From: Epiperipatus broadwayi
Lineage: Eukaryota; Onychophora; Udeonychophora; Euonychophora; Peripatidae
Direction of reading: 5' to 3'
Assembly (NCBI GenBank): GCA_028023455.1
Contig: JAQFVV010006626.1
Coordinates: forward strand, 314,001 to 378,000
DNA length: 64,000 nt
Made by a program: the position numbers and the translations under genes. Shown piece after piece: positions 36,640 through 48,984 of this stretch (positions are counted from its first letter, which is position 1; the number at the start of each line of letters is the position of its first letter). A model generated the notes under the pieces. The model ran no database searches. It saw only the letters and a list, made by a program, of their open reading frames with translations, and had not been told where the DNA came from.

Positions 36640-38156
36640 TGTGACAGAATGGGTTCGAACCCAGTCACAAATAAATTATTTAATAGGTAAACATATATAG
36701 ATGTAGATATATATAATATTTAATTTTGTTTATTATGTGGTGGTGGTTACAAATACATAAACACGGGGGGGGGAGACTGTCATTTTAAATGATATATATG
36801 TGTGTGTGACAAATGTGTGTATGAATGAATTAAGTAGTGAAGAAAGAGAAATGAGATATTTTTGTTTCACATTGAAAAAACTAGAGTTTTCTGGCAGAAT
36901 GAGATTTTATTTTCTGTTATTTTACAATAGAAGCTACGACACAAGTTTCACATGTCTAACAGATCTGGTTATTCCACATTGAAAAATCGGAAGTGAGATA
37001 TAAAAGAAGCTTCTAGAACCAATGGAGGGGGCTATAAAAGCAAGCCACCCAGAATGCATAGGATCTTTTTCCAGCAGAGTTACAACACTGAACACCTAAA
37101 CGGTTTTAATATTTAAAATATATAATGGCGATTTCAAAAGAAATGTCAGGGTAAGAGAAGCTGCATCGGATTCAGTCCCCTGATCCCAACCTGCTGCAGC
37201 TGCCTCAATAAAACCATGATGCCTTGAAACAACACATAATTCCAGTGTGGAATCAAATGAACCTCGTCGGACAATGGACATAAAGATCTCAAATAGTTAC
37301 CTTGAATTGCCTAATTTACCTGCGGAATGAAACTATATAATAAATAAATAAAAATTGCTTCTACTACTTTGTGGTAAAGCCAGGTAAAAAACTTTAATCA
37401 TTGATCTTTTTAAATCTTCTTTATAAGAAGAAAATTTTGTATTTTGCAATAATCAGTGAAGGTGATGTGCGAACTAACTTTATAAGATTTCTTTAAAGCT
37501 TCGTTCCATTACGGACATAATAAAATAACTAGTGTTGAAAGTCACATGATACAAACTTCTCATAGTATCGACCTTCACTACTTAAGATATGCATGAGAGA
37601 TCTATTAAAAAGAATGGCATATGATTGCGATTTGAAATGACAGAGTGCTAAATATTGTTTTTTTTTTTATAACATTAAATAAATATATCAAGAAAGTAGA
37701 GTATTGACTTAGTTTAATTGTTTATAAATCCATTTATTTAATTTATGATTATTTTATTTATTTTTATGTTTAAAAATAAAAATAAAAGAGAACTCTTAAC
37801 CCCATTCGTAGCTACTCATGGCTGTGATGCCACCCAACCATGAGACTGAGCTAGCTGATGGTCAAAACCTCTCTCACATTACGTAAATAGTATTCTTGCT
37901 TGTAATATGTCCACTTCGCGTAATTCTTATATTCATATAGGATTGGCACTTGGTGTCCTTCGGATGACCATAAATACAAGTTGGGGATATAATACAGTTG
38001 CGAGAATAACCCATAAGTTTGAATAATAATATTTTAGGTCAAATCACTTAATTAAATAAAAATACACAGGTACGTATATTGATACATCATATACATATTC
38101 GGAAGTACACACCTGTCTAGTGAGAGGTAAATAGGGTTTTGTTATAAGGTGAATCA
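36640..38156 (+). mobile_element. Solo LTR (1.5 kb) with 4-bp TSD
   Basis: Begins TGTGACAG and ends GAATCA (TG...CA). AGGT occurs on both sides (36636-36639 and 38157-38160). Removing the block restores the alignment of PLE-D with its upstream copy, which fixes the borders. It contains a TATA box and A-rich 3' sequence but no coding, so it is a solo LTR of a Ty3/gypsy-like element. The first 30 bases form a hairpin around GGGTTCGAACCC. The small frames inside it are not genes. Confidence 0.85.
37033..37040 (+). promoter_or_regulatory. TATA box of the solo LTR
   Basis: TATAAAAG in the context GGGGGCTATAAAAGCAAG. Transcription would start about 30 bases downstream, near 37065. Confidence 0.6.
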
Positions 38157-38565
38157 AGGTGCAGTATTTAAAAAAAATTAAAAGAGCATAAATTGTTATA
38201 TAATTATGTGAAAAATAAAAATAATAGTAATTTAATAACAGCTTCAGTTTTCTTGGGTCATAAAAGGAAATGTGAATATAAATTTAAATTTGATATCGAA
38301 AATGTTAATTTATTGATGAATAGAAAAACCACAATAAAAGAAAAATTAAGGAGGCAAGTTTAATAAATAAAAATAAAATGAATTTAATTAATAGACAAGC
38401 TGCTAACATTAAAATTCGGGATTTATGGAATTTGAGTTGATGACATTTGCTTCTGTTTTTTTTTTTTTTTTTAATTTAACAACAGTTGAGGCAGGTTAAG
38501 GAATTAACCAAAAGTACTTCTGTATATTGAAAGATTGTATATAATTGTTTATTCCCATTAAATGT
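38157..38565 (+). pseudogene. PLE family D, main copy: rest of endonuclease and 3' UTR
   Basis: Continues the domain broken by the solo LTR. FLGHKRKCEYKFKFDIENVN corresponds to the GH...DFDEAK region of PLE-A, followed by TTIKEKLRRQV. The 3' UTR runs into the (CA)n(TA)n tract at 38567. Confidence 0.7.
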
Positions 38566-38566
38566 G

Positions 38567-38582
38567 TACACACACACAGACT

Positions 38583-38615
<33 letters not shown>
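38567..38615. repeat. (CA)n(TA)n microsatellite, left half
   Basis: (CA)n followed by (TA)n. The LTR element inserted in this tract; its other half is at 46751-46768. Confidence 0.9.
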
Positions 38616-40113
38616 TGTACCACTCGAAACCCACCAAAAGAACTGCAAGTCGGATCCAAACTCAGCTGAACCAAAACTGAATTCAAACCCAACTCAACAG
38701 CTCAGATAGCAGAAATCGACGGCACAGTGCCATGCGCCAAGAACTAGCTCAACGGTTGGTGAGGACTAGAGACCCTTTTACTGACACGAATATCAATTAA
38801 CTTTGACTACTTTTAAATCGAATCATATGTATGTTCGGGTTGCCAACACAGACAGCGAGTATTAACATTGAAATAATTATAAAAGAATGATGAACTGAGA
38901 AACCAAGTATGTTAGAAAATATTTAATAAGAATAATTTGTTTCGTTTCCATAAAACATAGAATGCATTAATTACCTCTAGTCTTTAAGAGAATTTACAAA
39001 TATAATAAGAGTGGCAGTCCTTATCATATGCCAACAATTATTACACAACATAGAATTCTATGTCTATGCCCCCAACGAGAAATATAAAGGCGGATAAAGG
39101 TATTCATTAAGAACAGAAATGATTGTTCTAATTTTATTACGGTGGAATGTGAGATTTATTTTCACGTTCGGAAATCTATTCATGAAGAGCAAAACGTATT
39201 TTAGGGCATAACGTTAAAATTGATTTGAAACTTATTGAATTAATAATATATTTGAGGATTTGTTCGACTTTAATTTAAATCACTTCATCACGAATTACGA
39301 GCATGGAGCGGGTTTTACCGGAACAGAGATGCAACGGTACTGGCGGCTTACGAGGCAGAGAGTAAAATTGAAATATTATCACTAGTCGATGATTGAAGTC
39401 CTATGGCGGCTTGCATCTAACAAGTCTTATGCCCTTTGACTAATGAATACGAAAGGAGGTACTTTCTTCCTTGAGAAATTTAAATAAGAGAATATGATCA
39501 CCGACCAGCCTAACGGAGCGGAAGATTGCCCTGTGTCAGCAACGTTCGATGATGATGATGACTTGATGGTCATCGTTGAAAAATAAAACCCAGTAGAATG
39601 CTCTACGTGATGACTTGACCAATTAATTAAAGTCAAGCGGGCTTTTAAGAAAACTTATTTGAAAGTATTTGGAAACTATATTAACTATGCCCTAACAACG
39701 TGCTCTTCCTGAAGCTAAAGAAAATAACAAAGTGGAATTAAAATATAGTTAACCCTTCATCGACCCGTTTTGCAATAAAAATATTCAAAGATTATATTTA
39801 AATAAATATATATTAGTGGAACAAGAAATCAATATTTTAACCTTATGTGAGTAAAAAAAAAACACTTGCAACTTAAGAGCTGGGGACATAGGTGAAAAAC
39901 GGAGCTAATAATTTATTATTAGCCAATTATAAAAATAGTAAACATGTAATATTTCTTTCGACTCGATGATTGATAGAACTTATAAATTTAGTTCTAATGG
40001 GTGAGAATTACTATTTAAAATTAATATATTATTTGCGTGAGGCAAATAGATCAAAGGAGCTCATCGAGTCGAGAGATTATTGGAATATAATTTTAAATCC
40101 AACATTAAAGCAC

Positions 40114-40173
<60 letters not shown>

Positions 40174-41240
40174 TGAACCGCCAGATAAGAAAAGAAAAGT
40201 TTAAAGACTAGAGATTGAAAGACTTACTCTATAGATTTATAGTAGCATTTTATAAATATTTTACATTGAAAAATAAAGAGCTCTTAAATAGGAGGCGAGC
40301 AGAATAAAGTTTGAACTGGCCAGAAAGTTTAACGTTCATTTAGAAATATATTACCCTTCCGTGCTGAGTCCTTAATTTACACCTCCAGGTTGTCAAAACG
40401 CAGGCACCACTGATTGATTACTGAAACAGCATTTTAATAGCTTTTCATAATTTTAGCAGCATGATCAGTCCGGAAAAGATTCAGCAGCCCCATTGAAGAT
40501 GTCTCGGGACTTTAGGAACCGTAGCCAGATTCCTGATGTTTTAGCTCTCTATCATGATGAAATACAATTTATATGCACAGAGTTCACTGCACTACTCGAC
40601 AACAAAAGCTAGCTTTTTTCCTGACTTTTCAGGGCTATATATACTGTTCACTGATGCCTCTGGCTAGCGCTCATTTTATTATCAATGTGTTTTTTTTATA
40701 ATTAGTTGTTTTCAAATACATTCCCTCGATAAGGCTTTCAAATTAATCAGCTTGAATTCCTTCTCTAATTGAAAATGAATTCTTAAAATCTGAAAATGAT
40801 TTAATTAGAAAAATGAATCCTTATCTTTTTCCAATTCATAAAGCTTTACTATTGTTTTTAAGAATTTTAAAGCTTATCGAAGGAATGTAGCTTTTAATCA
40901 CCGAAACTTTACAAATTATTTAAAGGTGAAAAAAAAACAAGTATTCCCGACGCAATGAAACTTTCGAACAATTATATATATTTAATATTTACAAATATAT
41001 ATACGCACAATCCACACAATTTAATATATATAAATTCATGAATATTTTATCATGAATTTATTTAGAGAATTGATCAATTTTAAACTAAACTAATTAATTT
41101 TGCTATGCATTTGAAATAAGTTATTCATTATGGAAATTAGCGTGGATTGAACGTATAAAGCCCCATTGCATCGGAAATTTAAGGTTAGTATTAGGGTAAA
41201 TAACATGAAGCTAGGATCGAACTCAGATCCGACTGCTTCA
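38616..41240 (-). repeat. 3' LTR (2,625 bp)
   Basis: Matches 44123-46750 along its length. It contains a (TA)n at about 40118-40169, longer than in the other LTR, and TATATATA at 40636-40643. The 69-codon frame present in both LTRs is not independent evidence for a gene because the LTRs are copies of one template. Confidence 0.95.
41206..41240 (-). other. LTR-terminal hairpin (3' LTR)
   Basis: TGAAGC and GCTTCA at the ends enclose GGATC...GATCC, with AGTTCGA in the loop. Identical in the other LTR at 46716-46750. Confidence 0.7.
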
Positions 41241-41254
41241 TTTTTTTTCACTTC
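41241..41254 (-). promoter_or_regulatory. Polypurine tract
   Basis: Element sense GAAGTGAAAAAAAA directly before the 3' LTR start TGAAGC, the expected place for second-strand priming. This supports minus orientation. Confidence 0.6.
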
Positions 41255-41481
41255 AAAAAAAAAACAATGAAAAAAAAATGACTTTACTTATGCAGGATAT
41301 AATTGCATAAGTGTATAGACTCTGGGAGAACAGCCTGAGCGTGAATAATATAACCTGCCCAAACTACAAAATTTATACATGTCTCACTGCGATCAATTTT
41401 TTGAATATTCAACTTATATTAAGTTTAATAAATCGGTCCATTTATCAAGTCTCATTTTTCCTATGGTCATGTCAGTTGGTC

Positions 41482-41486
<5 letters not shown>

Positions 41487-41548
<62 letters not shown>
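41487..41548. repeat. (TA)n inside the LTR element
   Basis: 62-bp TA tract between the end of gag and the 3' LTR. Confidence 0.97.
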
Positions 41549-41549
<1 letters not shown>

Positions 41550-41565
41550 GTCTCTACAGTTTATC

Positions 41566-41924
41566 TTACTGTTTCCCTGGATCAGGTGGTACATATTGTT
41601 TTAACTGTCTGGCATTGTAATGGTCATAGTCCTGGTCTTTCCTGGTTGGCGTCAAGTTCCCATAGTCTATTGCAGTCAAAAAGTTTATGGTCTTTTCTAT
41701 TGACATAGGGCACATCCCAAGCATGACTCTTTGGATCCATGGGGGTAAATGATGTCTAATCGTCCGGATGATGTGTTGGTCCTCATATTTGAAGGCTGTG
41801 AGGGATTTGAATGTGGTCACTTGCTGGATGAAGATAGCTGCGTATCTCTGTCTGTAGCTTTCTTGATACTTCTGTGTGTTCAGTCTATGCAAGATTCCCT
41901 CCTGCCTTTCCTGACTCCAATATT
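41566..41924 (-). pseudogene. gag, capsid C-terminal part
   Basis: A 108-codon segment resembling the second half of a Ty3/gypsy-type capsid (retrotransposon gag domain): helical, with YRQRYAAIFIQQVTTF and RHHLPPWIQRVML blocks. It is in a different frame from the preceding segment (1925 series), so there is at least one frameshift near 41900-41925. No zinc knuckle is seen after it. Confidence 0.55.
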
Positions 41925-42330
41925 TTATAAGATGCCATTTTCATATCCTTGGATCGTGGTAGGTGATTTTTTTAATAGCTTCCACCCTGCCTTGGCAGCT
42001 TCTCTTAAGTAGTGGCTCACTATGATAACCTTTTCTTTTTCTGCTACAGTGTATAGGCAAAAAAAATCCTTAATGCTGTCTATGTGATCTATTGGATTTT
42101 CTCCTGGACTTCCACTAAAAATTTGAACATCCACAGAAGATATAATGGATGGTCTCGGTAGATTTCTTGGACTCATTTCGGGATTTGTCTTCCATGTAGT
42201 CTGAACATCTTCATTTTCCATCTCTGTATTTGGATCAGCTTCTTCCACTGTTTCGTGACTGACCTCATTTTCACTGTCATCTTCTTTGCTGTCCACAACT
42301 TCTTTTGGTGTGGTCTGATCATCTTTTTTT
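41925..42330 (-). pseudogene. gag, acidic linker and capsid N-terminal part
   Basis: Acidic region, then VQIFSGSPGENPIDHI and EKVIIVSHYLREAAKAGWK, which resemble the start of the retrotransposon gag domain (FSG-x-P...YL-G-A-W). It is out of frame with the start segment; the break lies in a run of ten T at 42324-42333. Confidence 0.6.
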
Positions 42331-42334
42331 TTTG

Positions 42335-42505
42335 AGCTTTGTAAGTGCCAATTGCTTGAGGATGCTTTGCAATTTCTGAGTTGGTTTGGATGCCTCGTGC
42401 TTCCTCAAGCCTTAAAATTCTTTCCATCATCATCATCATTATTTTTCGATCTTCTCTTATTTCTTCGAGGATCATATGAAAACTCTCTCGATCATTTTGA
42501 GCCAT
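42335..42505 (-). pseudogene. gag, N-terminal start
   Basis: Opens MAQNDRESFHMILEE and runs 55-60 residues with coiled-coil character before the frame is lost in the poly-T run. This Met is the likely gag start, 1.6 kb downstream of the 5' LTR. Confidence 0.55.
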
Positions 42506-44122
42506 CTTTCTGCTTTGATGGTTGCACTTTTTTTTACTGATATGATTCTTAAAAGTGATCTCTCATTCACTGGGGGTGGTTGAAGGCACATCACTATCAT
42601 CAGTCATTCCTTGATCTAATTGTTCTTCCATCTTTGCAAGTAAACAACGTGAATTAGCTTATAGTACTCTCTGTATGCTTAAAAAATATTTTTTTCTTCA
42701 GTAATTTTAACTAGGTATCTGACTACAGGTCCATTGTCCCAATCTTCATTAGCTGCTGCATATTATTTCCCCAATCTATGTAATCTGCTTTTTTTTTTTA
42801 GTTTACCTATGTTTTGTTGATTAGCTCTTTATATTAACTCTTTGAGTGAGACATGTATTCAAAAATATCAAAGATAAGAAAAAACATTATTCACTTTCCC
42901 TTTGTTCAACTGTTCTGTTCTCCCATGTCTGAAAAAAAAAACTATACAGTGATATACAAATATTATGTATTAGCAGGTAGAACAAATAATTCTGTATTGA
43001 ACACACTTGGTTTTTATTATGGCGATTGACCCACTACTGTGCTGACAATCAAATTTGCTGACAAATTTATTTATATGGGCACCAGTGAGCAAAATGAAAT
43101 CAATAGGGCATGTGATATAACCCATTGACCCCCAAACCACATATGATTGACTTAATTTTTGATAAAACAATTGAATTGATGATGAATATTTATTAATGAA
43201 TAATAGATAATGCGTTCCTGACCTGAGTTTAAATATAGGCGTTTAAATATTACTAAGAATGAGGCTTCACACACACAAAGAAATGTCAAAATTAATATTA
43301 CAAGAACTTTTATTGGTGATATTATTCTAAATCTTGCTAGCATGAAAGCGTGCAAACCATTTAAGCATTTTGCCAACTGCATCTGGCTGCTTGGTGTACA
43401 CAAAGGGTCTTCACCTGCTTTGAGGTTACTCTAGAAATTATTGTCATTAAAGCGTAATGTCACACTGCATCGGACCGCTTGACAGATAATTCCCAGTTTG
43501 AAGGTCTTCGCCTACTTTGAGGCTACTAAAAATACAGAGCGAACATTAAATATATGTGCTAGCAAGCAATACTGTAAAATTAAGACTTTTAACATGATAT
43601 CACAACGGATATCTTATATTATAAAACTAAGATACTAATTAATTTTGACATAGAAAACATTTCATTTATGACATAGACAAATTATTTCACTTATTTTACT
43701 CCTATGCTTTGATCTGCTCTTACTACATTGCTAACGATATTTTCTTACTGTCATGAACGCGTATAAACAAACGTATAATATATATATATATATATATATA
43801 TGGATATATAATACACGTATAACTAATTACACATATACTTAAATAATTATTCTAACAGTCTTTTGCATTTAAAAAAAAATCTTGAATACATTTAACTATA
43901 AAGAAGAGAATTAGAAAGTGATATTTTAATTTATTAAATCATTTCAGTTATGCATTATAAATCGCATGACTTTTTCAAATATATAAAACATTCTACAAAA
44001 ATATCACTTTAAACATTTAATTTATTGAGATCTGAGTAACTAAAACAAAATTACTATCTCCAGGGCATGTGTGGGGTTTATTAAGTCGAGCCACAACGAT
44101 TGGGCAGCCAAAAACATAACCA
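42506..44122 (-). other. Leader region of the LTR element
   Basis: No gene. It contains two related blocks (about 43376-43430 and 43470-43530) sharing GGTCTTC-C-TACTTTGAGG-TAC, which may be an old duplication or packaging structure, and a short (TA)n at 43779-43802. The base next to the LTR begins TGGTTATG in element sense, the place of the primer-binding site; I cannot match it to a tRNA. Confidence 0.45.
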
Positions 44123-45635
44123 TGTACCGGTCGAAACCCACCAAAAGAACTGCAAGTCGGATCCAAACTCAGCTGAACCAAAACTGAATTCAAACCCAAC
44201 TCAACAGCTCAGATAGCAGAAATCGACGGCACAGTGCCATGCGCCAAGAACTAGCTCAACGGTTGGTGAGGACTAGAGACCCTTTTACTGACACGAATAT
44301 CAATTAACTTTGACTACTTTTAAATCAAATCATATGTATGTTCGGGTTGCCAACACAGACAGCGAGTATTAACATTGAAATAATTATAAAAGAATGATGA
44401 ACTGAGAAACCAAGTATGTTAGAAAATATTTAATAAGAATAATTTGTTTCGTTTCCATAAAACATAGAATGCATTAATTACCTCTAGTCTTTAAGAGAAT
44501 TTACAAATATAATAAGAGTGGCAGTCCTTATCATATGCCAACAATTATTACACAACATAGAATTCTATGTCTATGCCCCCAATGAGAAATATAAAGGCGG
44601 ATAAAGGTATTCATTAAGAACGGAAATGATTGTTCTAATTTTATTACGGTGGAATGTGAGATTTATTTTCACGTTCGGAAATCTATTCATGAAGAGCAAA
44701 ACGTATTTTAGGGCATAACGTTAAAATTGATTTGAAACTTATTGAATTAATAATATATTTGAGGATTTGTTTGACTTTAATTTAAATCACTTCATCACGA
44801 ATTACGAGCATGGAGCGGGTTTTACCGGAACAGAGATGCAACGGTACTGGCGGCTTACGAGGCAGAGAGTAAAATTGAAATATGATCACTAGTCGATGAT
44901 TGAAGTCCTATGGCGGCTTGCATCTAACAAGTCTTACGCCCTTTGACTAATGAATACGAAAGGAGGTACTTTCTTCCTTGAGAAATTTAAATAAGAGAAT
45001 ATGATCACCGACCAGCCTAACGGAGTGGAAGATTGCCCTGCGTCAGCAACGTTCGATGATGATGATGACTTGATGGTCATCGTTGAAAAATAAAACCCAG
45101 TAGAATGCTCTACGTGATGACTTGACCAATTAATTAAAGTCAAGCGGGCTTTTAAGAAAACTTATTTGAAAGTATTTGGAAACTATATTAACTATGCCCT
45201 AACAACGTGCTCTTCCTGAAGCTAAAGAAAATAACAAAGTGGAATTAAAATATAGTTAACCCTTCATCGACCCGTTTTGCAATAAAAATATTCAAAGATT
45301 ATATTTAAATAAATATATATTAGTGAAACAAGAAATCAATATTTTAACCTTATGTGAGTAAAAAAAAAAACACTTGCAACTTAAGAGCTGGGGACATAGG
45401 TGAAAAACGGAGCTAATAATTTATTATTAGCCAATTAAAAAAATAGTAAACATGTAATATTTCTTTCAATTCGATGATTGATAGAACTTATAAATTTAGT
45501 TCTAATGGGCGAGAATTACTATTTAAAATTAATATATTATTTGCGTGAGGCAAATAGATCAAAGGAGCTCATCGAGTCGAGAGATTATTGGCATATAATT
45601 TTAAATCCAACATTTTAAATCCAACATTAAAGCAC

Positions 45636-45685
<50 letters not shown>

Positions 45686-46750
45686 TGAACCGCCAGATAA
45701 GAGAAAAGTTTAAAGACTAGAGATTGAAAGACTTATGCTATAGATTTACAGTAGCATTTTATAAATATTTTACATTGAAGAATAAAAAGCTCTTAAATAG
45801 GAGGCGAGCAGAATAAAGTTCGAACTGGCCAGAAAGTTTAACGTTCATTTAGAAATATATTATCCTTCCATGCTGAGTCCTTAATTTACACCTCCAGGTT
45901 GTCAAAACGCAGGCACCACTGATTGATTACTGGAACAGCATTTTAATAGCTTTTCATAATTTTAGCAGCATGATCAGTCCGGAAAAGATTCAGCAGCCCC
46001 ATTGATGATGTCTCGGGACTTTAGGAACCGTAGCCAGATTCCTGATGTTTTAGCCCTCTATCATGATGAAATACAATTTATACGCACAGAGTTCACTGAA
46101 CTACTCGACAACAAAAGCTAGCTTTTTACCTGACTTTTCAGGGCTATATATACTGTTCACTGATGCCTCCGGCTAGCGCTCATTTTATTATCAATGTGTT
46201 TTTTTTTATAATTAGTTGTTTTCAAATACATTCCCTCGATAAGGCTTTCAAATTAATCAGCTTGAATTTCTTCTCTAATTGAAAATGAATTCTTAAAATC
46301 TGAAAATGATTTAATTAGAAAAATGAATCCTTATCTTTTTCCAATTCATAAAGCTTTACTATTGTTTTTAAGAATTTTAAAGCTTATCGAAGGAATGTAG
46401 CTTTTAATCACCGAAACTTTACAAATTATTTAAAGGTGAAAAAAACAAGTATTCCCGACGCAATGCAACTTTCGAACAATTATATATATTTAATTTTTAC
46501 AAATATATATACGCACAATCTACGCAATTTAATATATATATAAATTCATGAATATTTTATCATGAATTTATTTAGAGAATTTATCAATTTTAAACTAAAC
46601 TAATTAATTTTGCTATGCATTTGAAATAAGTTATTCATTATGGAAATTAGCGTGGATTGAACTTATAAAGCCCCATTGCATCGGAAATTTAAGGTTAGTA
46701 TTAGGGTAAATAACATGAAGCTAGGATCGAACTCAGATCCGACTGCTTCA
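44123..46750 (-). repeat. 5' LTR (2,628 bp)
   Basis: Pairs with 38616-41240. Differences include a 16-17 bp duplication near 45600 and a shorter (TA)n at 45641-45681. Ends in the hairpin at 46716-46750. Confidence 0.95.
46145..46152 (-). promoter_or_regulatory. Candidate TATA box of the 5' LTR
   Basis: TATATATA followed by GCCCTGAAAAGTCAGG in element sense. The surrounding 100 bases are the least AT-rich part of the LTR. Confidence 0.4.
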
Positions 46751-46768
46751 ATATATATATATATATAT
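46751..46768. repeat. (TA)n microsatellite, right half
   Basis: Continuation of the tract at 38602-38615 after insertion of the LTR element; abuts the PLE-B 3' end. Confidence 0.9.
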
Positions 46769-47980
46769 TCAAAACTGTCTGCCACTATACTAGTAATAAA
46801 TAAAATACAAAACCATAAAACAATTCATTTCAAAAACCAACTTCCCTTTATATCAAAAGATGTCTTCATAAGATTGATAGCCTCAGATTCAAGAAGTTTT
46901 TCATTAAAGTTTTCTTTACTCTTCTCTTTAATTCATACTTTTCATAAAACATAACCATTGCATTGTCAAACAATATTTTATGACCTGTATTCAATTCATG
47001 AATATATAAAGCTGAGTTATGATACCTATGTTTAACTTTATGTATATGAACTTTAATCCCTTTATTAAGTTTCAATTTACTCTGACCTATATAAATCTTA
47101 CTACAACTACAAGAAATCCTATAAATGGCTGATTTACTATCAATTGACTGTTTTGAAGCATTCAGTAAAGAATTCAAATCAGAACCTTTCTTCCATGCAA
47201 CCTTCATTCCTCCTAACAAATGACTATTCTTATAAAGCAAATTATAAATTGATGACTTAAATGGTAAAGACATAAACTCTTTATCCTTTCTAACCATCAA
47301 TTTTTTCCTATTTGTGTCATGACTATAAATATTATTATTAAATACAACATTTCTAATAAATTCATGCTTATAACCTAATTCTACATAATCAGCAGCAAAT
47401 TGACCTTTTTGAATATCAACATTATTATTAAAGTTATTAAGCCTTCTATTCCTACAACAAAAGTTCAATAAAAATATTTTTTTATGCATAAAAGGCTGAT
47501 AACTATCAGACTTAATCATATTTCTCAAATTCTTAAGTTTTATAAAAGGACTATGAAATAAAACATTATCAACCTTCTCGATACTTAAATCCAAAAATTT
47601 TTATTTTACAAAATCAAAACTACCATCTTCAATAGTAAAATGAATACTAGAATCAAAAGCATTCAATCCATCTAAAAACTCCTTTAATTTTTCTTTCTGA
47701 ATAACAAACAAATAATCATCAACATATCTAACAAATAATTTTAAAGAAACAACAAATTGACTAAGGACTACGAAATAAAACATTATCAACCGTCTCGATA
47801 CTTAAATCCAAAAATTTTTATTTTACAAAATCAAAACTACCATCTTCAATAGTAAAATTAATACTAGAATCAAAAGCATTAAATCCATTTAAAACTCCTC
47901 TAATTTTTCTTTCTGAATAACAAACAAATAATCATCAACATATCTAACAAATAATTTTAAAGAAACAACAAATTGACTAA
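46769..47980 (-). pseudogene. PLE family B, 5'-truncated minus copy
   Basis: RT C-terminal part plus GIY-YIG endonuclease. 47601-47789 carries LFVRYVDDYLFV (motif C). 46866-47594 continues through the thumb region to AIYRISCSCSKIYIGQS, IHELNTGHKI and FYEKYELKRRVKK. A break at about 47595-47600 separates the two. RT motifs A and B are missing. The 3' UTR is shortened: coding end and AAAACCATAAAAC lie only a few bases apart, and the hammerhead segment is lost. Confidence 0.85.
47548..47980. repeat. 217-bp tandem duplication inside PLE-B
   Basis: 47548-47764 is repeated at 47765-47980 with about ten differences, duplicating the YVDD region at the truncated 5' end. Confidence 0.9.
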
Positions 47981-48249
47981 TGGCACTAAATTCCAAGAAA
48001 TCAATATGGACAGACCACAGTATATTATTTAATAATTTTTATTTGTAGTTTTATTATTATTTGTTTGTATTTGTATTGTTATATTATTATTAATTTACTT
48101 TCAGTATGTGGCAGATTTTGTATGATCATTTTTTTGATGCAGAAATTTTAGAAATAAAAAAATTACTCAATATGTTTAATAAAGTAGAGTCTTTAAAGAC
48201 TCAGTAAATTTTCTGAAGTCTTAGAGCTTTGTAATGTTTTTCTAATTCA

Positions 48250-48984
48250 TGTAATATTAGATTGGATAAAAAAATGGTATTATTTTCTAATTGTGATTTC
48301 ATTTTAAACTTTAAAAAAAAAAATCTAAAACAATTGATTATTGAGATTATGTGTAGTTTATCTAATTTAATTCATAGGTTTAAAATCATTATAAAAGGTT
48401 TAGATTTTAGGAGTAATTTTAATTATTCAATTTTGAATTCTTTTTTAAAGTGATTTAGGAGTAATGTTAAATCACTTATTATAATATTTTTTTTAATAAA
48501 TTCAATTAGTTGATAGATAAGTCTGGAAAAGGCCTGATATTTCTTCTGTTTTAAATTTGTCCAATTATGTGGCTATTTTAGGTAAATGTCCTGGTTTTGT
48601 TCATTTTACTAATAAAAATGTAGTTTTTGATTTTATTTCTGCTATTAAATGTAGTAGTACTATTTCTGATGAAAATAAGTGTGTTTACAGGTTATTTTGA
48701 ATAGTCAATTACTTAAAAAAGAAAAATTTGTTTTTGCCCCTAAGCAAATTAGTATTTTTTAAAAAAAGATTGAAAGTCACTGATGTTTTCTTGTTAAAAG
48801 AAGATAACGGTGGCCGGTTTGTCTTGTTAAATAATATTGATTTTAAATGTAAAGCTTCTTTAGAATTAAATAATGGAAAGTTTGCTATTTTAGATTCTAA
48901 TCCTGGTAAAAAAATAAATTGTAAATTGATCAAAATTATAAAAATTATGGAAAATAAAAAGATTTTTGATAGAGCTACTTGTAA
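48250..48984 (+). pseudogene. PLE-B plus copy: N-terminal and fingers region
   Basis: AILGKCPGFVHFTNKNVVFD aligns with PLE-A ILGKGPNFVPFHSKNIVFD. KEDNGGRFVLLNNIDFK aligns with REDKAGRFVIMKGDDFK. Several stops and frameshifts. Ends at KIFDRAT, where the R element begins. Confidence 0.8.

Larger units (their letters stand above)
38616..46750 (-). mobile_element. Non-autonomous LTR retrotransposon, gag only, long LTRs
   Basis: 8.1-kb element in minus orientation. Its 5' LTR is 44123-46750 and its 3' LTR 38616-41240. LTRs run TGAAGC...GGTACA in element sense and are about 98-99% identical by eye. ATAT flanks both sides, fitting a 4-bp duplication inside (TA)n. The 2.9-kb interior has a 1.6-kb leader, a broken gag, no protease, RT, RNase H or integrase, and a purine-rich tract at the 3' LTR. 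It depends on enzymes from a relative, like LARD or TR-GAG elements described in plants. Confidence 0.92.

Noticed and set aside
39427-39636. 69-codon frame repeated at 44934-45143
   Set aside because: Both copies lie in the two LTRs of one element, so conservation reflects recent copying from one template, not selection.
41311-42012. Plus-strand frames over the LTR interior
   Set aside because: The gag-like signal is on the minus strand; plus-strand frames are shadows or (TA)n artefacts.
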